A stretch of DNA of 12,258 nucleotides from an uncultured Asticcacaulis sp. (GTDB taxonomy: Bacteria > Pseudomonadota > Alphaproteobacteria > Caulobacterales > Caulobacteraceae), in assembly GCA_946480525.1 (NCBI GenBank), contig CAMLLA010000088.1:1-12258 (forward strand), read 5' to 3'. The notes beneath the pieces are model-generated. The model did no database searches. It was given only the letters and a program-made list of their open reading frames with translations, and had not been told where the DNA came from. Below, one piece after another: positions 8,301 through 12,258 of this stretch (positions are counted from its first letter, which is position 1; every line of letters starts with the position of its first letter). The position numbers and the translations under genes were made by a program.

Positions 8301-8359
8301 AGCGCTTCCGCGAAAAGGGCGCGCCTGCGCCTGCTGCACCGGCCGCGAAGACGGCGTGA
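5333..8359 (+). CDS. Large membrane-anchored periplasmic TPR protein
   Basis: About 1008 residues. Residues 1-36 are basic and probably cytoplasmic. Residues ~37-58 are one hydrophobic segment (LGRALGATAALVAAASFSVA), either a signal anchor or a long signal peptide with possible cleavage after GFA. Residues ~65-430 are beta-rich with several AMIN-like sandwich segments (RIEIYGSVGSKASVRRQGAQ, ELWLKVVDGYETRF). From ~440 to ~930 the protein is helical with TPR-type pairs (ARLWEGYAEYKAGNFADAVKDFQAGL, AALILER-type helices). The tail is rich in Ala and Pro. TPR arrays bind protein partners, so a scaffold role at the envelope is likely. As I recall, a similar gene follows the MotE-like gene in Caulobacter, which hints at a flagellar role; this is inference. 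ATG 5333 is used; in-frame TTG 5324 and GTG 5330 are alternatives and no start has a strong Shine-Dalgarno. The stop overlaps the next gene's start. Confidence 0.88.
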   Translation: MSRARKPLPAEKPPEAQGLEAARHKLKASVKAGPMSLGRALGATAALVAAASFSVAGFAVGDPLNLNIAPRTEVDIRTGRNAQSGRIEIYGSVGSKASVRRQGAQVVIRLPGTLKPDLGDLRANPPIGIASVDIKNDARATELWLKVVDGYETRFGRADGAVFVQIDPDKSKQDLAKQAKSGSVSVSLQDILAADAKKTETPAAEAKPVPQVLVEVASNEGGRDIAFAFPGPVASAVFRRGESVWIVFDSEADLRLPSELKDGAIVQDVQWTRNDGFTAMRLKAPSTGSLSVNSDGMTWRIRLGGKALENHASQGAIIRDDSTGVAGLNVNMAGVTRVAWIRDPSVGDRMAVVTARGPVKHMATTRQTLQATLPSTAQGVVVEHMTPDVKVTVDGDLVEISRPDGLTLSPLDPNAKPDDSRLEYKNALFPSLMNPDWSAKPEEGFLARYSALQVAAADEAQLGAAGPNTARLALARFLVGQGMNYEAQGVLSMLTRQNPRSLDDPQVRGLRVAARMLTGRYDDAKADLGSPQLSADPAARLWEGYAEYKAGNFADAVKDFQAGLKAMDQFPVEWRMKFGAAYADAAMHQKDLKTADKMIVYAVNQDGTPLQKLAAYNVYARIIEASGDKRRALNVFDAVARASDDAIAAPAMLNASRLKYELGKAKADETLQALDSLRFRWRGDGTELQVIGSMGQIYLSQGRYRDALQVLRTAGKQFGNDPQAVQIQDTLNQSFRNLFLGGMADGLQPVEALGLFNDFRELTPVGTDGDQMVRKIVRRLVDVDLLSQAADLLQYQIDNRLDGVAKSAVASDLAAIHLMNRAPEKALQALWKTRTTLLPKTIASERRVLEARALLQLGKPEEALEVLGKDASPDADDVRADIYWQQQNWAGAAAILERRLGDRFKKDAALSLSDEGRVIRAGVAFSLMKDQKGLTRLSDRWLKFAATASSPDAMRVALAPLDGGDLTGRDFAAAAAATDSFAGWVSGMKKRFREKGAPAPAAPAAKTA

Positions 8360-8796
8360 CGATCTACTTCTATTCCCAGACGGATGCCTACGCCGAGTTT
8401 TCCAACTTCTCGTCGCACGGCATCGAGATGGATGGCCGGTGGTGGAAGACGGTCGAGCACTATTTCCAGGCCCAGAAGTTCAATGACGCCCCTTATCGCG
8501 AGCGGATAGGCAAGGCGTCGACGCCCAAGGACGCCAAGGAACTGGGCCGCACGCGCGACATCGCCATCCGGCCGGACTGGGATACGGTTCGCGACGACAT
8601 CATGCTGGCCGCCGTGCGGAAGAAGTTCCAGACGCACCGGGACATCGCCGAACTGTTGCTGGCGACAGGCGATGAGGCCTTGGCTGAAGCCGCGCCCGGT
8701 GACTATTACTGGGGCATCGGCGCGGATGGCAGTGGTGAGAACCGTCTGGGAAAAATCCTGGAAACGGTACGCGACGAGTTGCGCGGGAAAGCTTAG
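8356..8796 (+). CDS. ybiA: NADAR / YbiA-type N-glycosidase
   Basis: A 146-residue protein matching Escherichia coli YbiA along its length. YbiA-type enzymes hydrolyse the N-glycosidic bond of the first two unstable riboflavin-pathway intermediates, which removes reactive by-products in the cytoplasm; related NADAR proteins reverse guanine ADP-ribosylation. Visible family motifs are IYFYSQTDAYAEFSNF (residues 3-18), TVEHYFQAQKF (32-42, with the conserved Glu34), LGRTRDIAIRPDW (63-75), AVRKKFQTH (86-94) and YYWGIGADGSGENRLGKIL (117-135). The start is GTG 8356, which overlaps the TPR stop as GTGA. It gives exactly the family N-terminus and suggests translational coupling, as no good Shine-Dalgarno precedes it. 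Nothing nearby suggests a DarT-type partner toxin, so the housekeeping role is more likely. Confidence 0.92.
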   Translation: MTIYFYSQTDAYAEFSNFSSHGIEMDGRWWKTVEHYFQAQKFNDAPYRERIGKASTPKDAKELGRTRDIAIRPDWDTVRDDIMLAAVRKKFQTHRDIAELLLATGDEALAEAAPGDYYWGIGADGSGENRLGKILETVRDELRGKA

Positions 8797-9131
8797 TGCA
8801 AATAAGATAATCACATCTTTGTTATCATTGTCCGGTTTCGCTTTAAGGTGACCGGGCTCCCATGTAATATATCTCCGTTCCCAAGAGATACAGCGGGAAT
8901 TTTGAATAGAAAGATACTGATCGTTTAGTTGAAGTGAGCATAGCCGCAAGAGAATGCGCGGCGTCCCAGTCGAAATCTCGGCTCAAGCCCATATTTGCTT
9001 AACACGCGATCAAGCCCCCGGAAATCTGACCTCAAGACACTCTCGTTAAGAGAGCGCGCATCTTCCTGCGTTATCTTCCGCCTCAACGCAATCAAGGAAT
9101 GGGCCGCCAAACGGTCCATATGAGGGACATG
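8797..9131 (+). other. Non-coding, AT-richer leader between ybiA and the SPFH gene
   Basis: No convincing gene is seen on either strand. The first ~140 bases are clearly AT-richer than the rest of the window and are the likeliest promoter area for the SPFH gene. The stretch holds the imperfect direct repeat GAAATCT-N3-CTCAAG (8972-8987 and 9021-9036), a third TCAAGCCC at 9010-9017, and a small hairpin CTCTC-GTTAA-GAGAG at 9040-9054. The last ~33 bases (9099-9131) would be coding if the SPFH gene began at ATG 9099. No terminator with a T-run follows ybiA. Confidence 0.5.
8972..9036 (+). repeat. Imperfect direct repeat GAAATCT-N3-CTCAAG
   Basis: Two 16-base copies (8972-8987 and 9021-9036) agree at all positions except the three central bases, with 49 bases between starts. 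TCAAGCCC occurs at 8983-8990 and again at 9010-9017. The copies lie about 95-160 bases before the SPFH start, where an activator or repressor could bind. The function is unknown. Confidence 0.35.
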
Positions 9132-10007
9132 ATGAACAACAATATGAAAATGCCGTTTCGTTTTCCGGCGAAAATCGGCAGCGTGACTGCCATCGTGGGG
9201 GTGCTGCTCGTCGCCGGCGTCAGCCTGATGTCGTGCGGCCAGACCATCCAGCCGGGCAATGTCGGCGTGAAGATCCGCACGCTCGGCCCAAGCGCCGGCG
9301 TCGACCAGACGCCGCTGCCGTCCGGGTGGCACATCAATATGATCGGCGAACGCATCGTCGAATTTCCGGCTATCCAGCGCACCTATACCTATACGGCTGA
9401 GCAGGACGAGCGGGGGCCGGAGAACGAGGAGATCAAGTTCTCCGACAATAACGCCCTGCCGATGACGGCGGACGTTCAGCTGGTCATGCGCATCGATCCG
9501 TCGAAGGCGCCGGCACTCTACAAGCGCTACCGTCTGAGCTTCGACCAGATGTTCGAAGGCCCGATCCGCAACGACGTGCGTTCGGCCATCGCGGCGGAAA
9601 CCGAACTGGTCAGCGTCGAATACCTGTACCGGGGCGGCCGCCAGACGGTGATCCAGAAGGCGCTGGCCCGCGTCAACCGCAAGTGGGAGCCGCAGGGCGT
9701 CAATATCAGCCAGCTCGACTGGATCGGCACCATCCGCTACCCGCAGGTCATTCTCGACTCGATCCAGGCCAAGACCAAGGCGGACGCCGACGCTGCGGCG
9801 GCACAAGCTCAGGTCGCGGTCGCCAAGGCCCAGGCCGACGCCAAGATCGAAGAGGCGAGGGGCCAGGCGGAGTCCAACCGCCTGCTGGCCCAGTCGATCT
9901 CGGCCAGCCCGGGCGTGGTGCAGTTGCGCGCCATCGAAAAGTGGGACGGCAAGCTGCCGACCACGACCGGCGGCGCCGTGCCGTTCATCGACGTCGGCAG
10001 CCGCTAA
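9132..10007 (+). CDS. SPFH/band 7 (prohibitin-like) membrane protein, possible lipoprotein
   Basis: A protein of about 291 residues. SPFH proteins form large membrane-associated rings that organise membrane microdomains and often control proteases. The N-terminus is basic, then hydrophobic (IVGVLLVAGVSLMSC), and ends in a lipobox-like L-M-S-C (Cys35 from this start), so the mature protein may be lipid-anchored or simply membrane-spanning. The band 7 domain runs from about residue 40 to 210 (QPGNVGVKIRTLG, LPSGWHINMIGERIVEFP, MTADVQLVMRIDPSKAPALY). An Ala/Gln-rich coiled coil (KTKADADAAAAQAQVAVAKA) covers ~212-255. The tail GAVPFIDVGSR is typical. The start is uncertain: ATG 9132 has GAGGGA four bases before it, while ATG 9099 and 9129 are in frame but their Shine-Dalgarno sequences are too close. 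A hairpin terminator follows 11 bases after the stop. Confidence 0.85.
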   Translation: MNNNMKMPFRFPAKIGSVTAIVGVLLVAGVSLMSCGQTIQPGNVGVKIRTLGPSAGVDQTPLPSGWHINMIGERIVEFPAIQRTYTYTAEQDERGPENEEIKFSDNNALPMTADVQLVMRIDPSKAPALYKRYRLSFDQMFEGPIRNDVRSAIAAETELVSVEYLYRGGRQTVIQKALARVNRKWEPQGVNISQLDWIGTIRYPQVILDSIQAKTKADADAAAAQAQVAVAKAQADAKIEEARGQAESNRLLAQSISASPGVVQLRAIEKWDGKLPTTTGGAVPFIDVGSR

Positions 10008-10018
10008 GGACAGACGAG

Positions 10019-10048
10019 GCCGTGGCAGGGAACTGTCACGGCTTTCTC
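10019..10048 (+). terminator. Hairpin terminator after the SPFH gene
   Basis: GCCGTGGCAG (10019-10028) pairs with CTGTCACGGC (10033-10042), a 10-bp stem with one G-U pair and the stable GNRA-type loop GGAA. It is followed by TTTCTC. The position, just after the SPFH stop, fits an intrinsic terminator with a short T-tract. Confidence 0.75.
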
Positions 10049-10066
10049 ACGCCTGCCATTCGCGAA

Positions 10067-10095
10067 GCGCCAGTGGCAAGGCCTGCCATTGGCGC
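10067..10095 (+). repeat. Second strong hairpin in the SPFH-DUF2141 spacer
   Basis: GCGCCAGTGGCA (10067-10078) pairs with TGCCATTGGCGC (10084-10095), a 12-bp stem with one G-U pair and a 5-base loop. A direct repeat GCCTGCCATT (10051-10060 and 10081-10090) overlaps it. It is followed by AGAATTTCC, not a T-run, so it may be a back-up terminator, an mRNA stabiliser or a small dispersed palindromic repeat. A third, weaker hairpin (GCCGGC, 10165-10170 with 10178-10183) stands just before the next ribosome binding site. Confidence 0.5.
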
Positions 10096-10202
10096 AGAAT
10101 TTCCGCAGGTTCACGCAGTTCGCCGGACGTCGCCGCCCGGACCTGACATTCTTCCCTCATCGCAGCCGGCACCGTCCGCCGGCCACCTGAGGGAGATCAG
10201 AC

Positions 10203-10619
10203 ATGTTTAAATCCATTGCCATTGCCGTGGCCGTATTGCTCGCAGCCACCGCCGCCCATGCCGGCGGCGCCACCCTGACGGTGGCGTTCGACGGTCTCGA
10301 GCCCAGGGGCGCGGTCCTTGCGGCGCTCTACAGCAGTGCCGACGACTATGCCGCCAACAAGAACGCCCGGTTCGCGCGCGTTGCCGCCGAAGGCGCCCAG
10401 GCGACCCTGACATTCACGGACCTGCCCGAAGGCGAATACGCCATAAAGATGTTCCATGACCTGAATAACGACGGTCAGATGAACACCAACCCCTTCGGCA
10501 TGCCGACAGAGCCTTTCGCGTTTTCCAACAATGCCGTCGGCAATATGGGCCCGGCCAAATGGGATGACGCGCACTTCACCGTGACCGCACCGGTCACCAC
10601 CCAAAACATCACGTTCTGA
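10203..10619 (+). CDS. Secreted DUF2141 protein
   Basis: A 138-residue protein with a clear Sec signal peptide (residues 1-20, cleavage after AHA). The rest is a single DUF2141 domain, a small beta-sandwich of unknown biochemical role. The family signature is present: LPEGEYAIKMFHDLNNDGQM (residues 74-93), then the G-x-P-x-E-x-x-x-FSNN segment (99-110). The HDLNNDGQMN part looks like a metal or calcium loop, but binding is not shown. ATG 10203 is preceded by GAGGGAGA at a good distance. Eleven bases separate it from the carotenoid-oxygenase gene on the same strand, so the two probably form an operon transcribed from the 10096-10190 region. Confidence 0.88.
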   Translation: MFKSIAIAVAVLLAATAAHAGGATLTVAFDGLEPRGAVLAALYSSADDYAANKNARFARVAAEGAQATLTFTDLPEGEYAIKMFHDLNNDGQMNTNPFGMPTEPFAFSNNAVGNMGPAKWDDAHFTVTAPVTTQNITF

Positions 10620-10630
10620 GGCGCCATACC

Positions 10631-12094
10631 ATGACCGATATGTCCCGCCGCAATTTCCTGGGCGTGGCCGCCGGCTTCGGCGCCGTCGCCTGCGCGCCGA
10701 AATCCTGGGCTGCCGCTGCCGCCGACTGGCGGATCGCCTTCACCAACGCACCAGCGGAAGGTTATGCCGACAGCGCCATGACACGCATCCATGGCCGCAT
10801 GCCGCAGGGCCTGGCCGGCAAGCTATATCGCAATGGTCCGTCGTGGTTCCGTTATGGCGACGATGTGACCGGCCACTGGTTCGACGGCGACGGCATGGTC
10901 CAGCGCTATGAACTGACGCCGGAAGGCGTGCGCCACAGCGGCCGTTTCGTCGACACCGTCAAGCGTCGCGTCGAGCAGAAGGCGCAGCGCATCGTCATGC
11001 CGGGCTTCGGCACGAAGGGGGCGGCCGACGCGCCGGTAACGGGGCCGGACGACGTCAATGCCGCCAATACCTCGGTGATGCGCGTCGGTGACGAATTGTG
11101 GGCGCTGTGGGAAGCCGGTTCACCCTACCGTCTTGATCTCGACACGCTTGAGACCCGGGGACCGAAGACCTTCCGCGACGATCTCAAGGGCATGGCCTTC
11201 CTGGCCCATCCCAAGGTCGAACCGACGGGCCGCATCTGGAGCGCCGCCTTCATGGGGGCAAAGGCGTGGGTGTGGCAGGTCGATCCGCGCGGGGGCCTGG
11301 AGCGGGGTGAACTGATCGACCTGCCACAGGCCGGCTACGCCCATGATTGGGCCGTGACGGAGCGCCATCTGATCTTTCCGATGCAGCCGTGGGTGTGGGA
11401 AAGCACGGCTATGCCGGTCTCCAGCCATATGGCGTGGCGGCCAGAGCGGGGGCTCCAGATCCTGGTCGTGGACAAGGCCGATTTCAGCAAGCGCCGGGTC
11501 TATGAATTGCCGGCCGCCTTCTATTTCCACACCGGTGACGCGTGGGAGGATGCCAACGGCACCATGCATTTCGACGTCTGCCTGAGCGACAGCCCGAAAT
11601 TCGCCGCCAAGGGTGCGCATGACATCGTGCGTGGCCAATACGACCCCGCCGATGACGTCACGGCGGAACTTGCGCTGGTCAGCCTGCACGCCGATGGCAA
11701 GGCCGATGTGCACCGGACGGGCGCTTCCGCCGAGTTTCCTCAGACCGACCACCGCCTTCAGGGGCTGCGGCGCGACAAGGTCGTGCATGTGCATCTCGAT
11801 GCGCCCGGCAGGCCAGGCGCACGTGCACTGGCGGTCACGGACTGGAAAACCGGCAAGCGGCAGGTCCATGATTTCGGCGCCGACGTCATTGTCGAAGAGG
11901 CGCTGTTCGTCGCCCGGCCTGGCGGAACGGAAGAGCTGGACGGCTGGCTGGTCGGGACCGTACTGGATCTTAAGGCGCGCAAGACGCAACTGCATGTCTT
12001 CGATGCGCGCCATATCGACGACGGCCCCGTCGCCGGCTGGCAGGGGCATCACGCCACGCCGTTGGGCTTTCATGGTACATTCGTTCAGGGATAA
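10631..12094 (+). CDS. Tat-exported carotenoid oxygenase (RPE65/lignostilbene dioxygenase family)
   Basis: A 487-residue protein of the carotenoid cleavage oxygenase family, seven-bladed propellers that use a non-haem Fe(II) held by four histidines to split C=C bonds in carotenoids, apocarotenoids or stilbenes. The family landmarks are visible: LYRNGP (residues 65-70), HWFDGDGMV (82-90), NTSVMRVGDELWALWEAGSP (146-165), and histidine ligands at about His193 (LAHPK), His238 (YAHDW), His300 (FYFHTGDAWE) and His481 (GFHGTFV). The N-terminus is a twin-arginine signal (MSRRNFLG, then a hydrophobic stretch to SWA), so the folded, iron-loaded enzyme is probably exported; Cys21 might allow lipidation. 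ATG 10631 follows TGAGG by 9 bases. The substrate cannot be told from sequence. It shares an operon with the DUF2141 gene. Confidence 0.93.
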   Translation: MTDMSRRNFLGVAAGFGAVACAPKSWAAAAADWRIAFTNAPAEGYADSAMTRIHGRMPQGLAGKLYRNGPSWFRYGDDVTGHWFDGDGMVQRYELTPEGVRHSGRFVDTVKRRVEQKAQRIVMPGFGTKGAADAPVTGPDDVNAANTSVMRVGDELWALWEAGSPYRLDLDTLETRGPKTFRDDLKGMAFLAHPKVEPTGRIWSAAFMGAKAWVWQVDPRGGLERGELIDLPQAGYAHDWAVTERHLIFPMQPWVWESTAMPVSSHMAWRPERGLQILVVDKADFSKRRVYELPAAFYFHTGDAWEDANGTMHFDVCLSDSPKFAAKGAHDIVRGQYDPADDVTAELALVSLHADGKADVHRTGASAEFPQTDHRLQGLRRDKVVHVHLDAPGRPGARALAVTDWKTGKRQVHDFGADVIVEEALFVARPGGTEELDGWLVGTVLDLKARKTQLHVFDARHIDDGPVAGWQGHHATPLGFHGTFVQG

Positions 12095-12112
12095 GGTAGG
12101 TGCGGTGGTGTA

Positions 12113-12258
12113 TTATGGCCGCCGCAATATCCCGCCGACCACTGCCTTGTAGATCATGACGACGACCGCGATAAAGGCCACCTGCAGGACATCGCCAAGA
12201 TAGAGCAGGCGGGGGTCGAAGCCGAAGGGCGGGCCGCTCGCCGCCGGGTGCTGCGCGT
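12113..12258 (-). CDS. C-terminal fragment of an unidentified membrane protein (5' end outside window)
   Basis: Read on the minus strand, an open frame enters from the right edge and ends at TAA 12115-12113. It gives about 48 residues: a Pro/Gly-rich segment (HPAASGPPFGFDPRLLYLGD), a hydrophobic helix (VLQVAFIAVVVMIYKAVV) and the tail GGILRRP. The helix and basic end fit the C-terminus of a membrane protein; the family is not recognised. It is convergent with the carotenoid-oxygenase gene, only 18 bases away. Confidence 0.6.
   Translation of the reverse strand, partial: AQHPAASGPPFGFDPRLLYLGDVLQVAFIAVVVMIYKAVVGGILRRP

Noticed and set aside
7822..8355. Upstream extension of the NADAR frame to 7822
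   Set aside because: It would overlap the TPR gene by over 500 bases with Arg/Gly/Pro-rich nonsense; family alignment begins at GTG 8356.
8356..8796. NADAR gene as part of an ADP-ribosylation toxin-antitoxin or defence system
   Set aside because: No DarT-like or other toxin gene is adjacent, and the protein matches the YbiA housekeeping type along its length.
8832..8855. Terminator after ybiA (CCGGT ... ACCGG)
   Set aside because: Only a 5-bp stem with a 14-base loop and no T-run; easily a chance match.
8896..8925. EcfG-type stress promoter (GGAAT ... CGTT) before the SPFH gene
   Set aside because: The spacer is 21 bases, too long for the usual 16-18, and the fifth base of the -35 box does not match.
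8925..9806. Long minus-strand open frame of about 290 codons
   Set aside because: It lies antisense to the clearly recognised SPFH gene, has no family character, and reflects GC-rich third positions.

Overview
The window is GC-rich, densely coded DNA. It looks like the chromosome of a stalked or polarly flagellated alphaproteobacterium of the Caulobacterales (Asticcacaulis/Caulobacter/Phenylobacterium-like). The clue is the opening gene order: the 3' end of fliM, a single-pass membrane protein matching the DUF6468/PflI type, then a MotE-family protein. The placement is my judgement from gene order and protein character; no database was searched.

Layout. (1) Bases 1-2219, plus strand: the flagellar block fliM (3' part), pflI-like and motE-like, closely spaced. 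(2) Bases 2328-4586, plus strand: a 752-residue RTX protein with no signal peptide. It has exactly seven copies of a ~56-residue repeat, then two blocks of calcium-binding nonapeptides and a type I secretion C-terminus. A perfect 10-bp hairpin lies between it and a convergent gene. (3) Bases 4635-5186, minus strand: a six-helix membrane protein of unknown function. A divergent intergenic region with inverted and phased repeats follows. (4) Bases 5333-8359, plus strand: a ~1008-residue membrane-anchored TPR protein whose stop overlaps the GTG start of a YbiA/NADAR N-glycosidase gene (8356-8796). (5) Bases 8797-9131: an AT-richer non-coding leader with repeats. (6) Bases 9132-10007, plus strand: an SPFH/band 7 protein with a lipoprotein-like N-terminus, ended by a hairpin with a GGAA loop. 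(7) Bases 10203-12094, plus strand: a likely two-gene operon of a secreted DUF2141 protein and a Tat-exported carotenoid-oxygenase family enzyme that keeps all four iron-ligand histidines. (8) Bases 12113-12258, minus strand: the C-terminus of an unidentified membrane protein.

How the genes fit together. The first three genes serve the flagellar motor: the switch, flagellum placement, and a stator- or motor-associated chaperone. From memory, the large TPR gene follows the MotE-like gene directly in Caulobacter; if so, the RTX gene and its convergent membrane gene are an insertion into an otherwise conserved flagellar neighbourhood. The DUF2141 and carotenoid-oxygenase pair looks like an extracytoplasmic oxidative-cleavage module. 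I see no RNA gene, CRISPR array, insertion sequence, prophage or defence island. The most notable observations are the seven-repeat (possible seven-bladed propeller) RTX protein, the Tat-exported carotenoid oxygenase with its secreted partner, and the apparent insertion next to flagellar genes.
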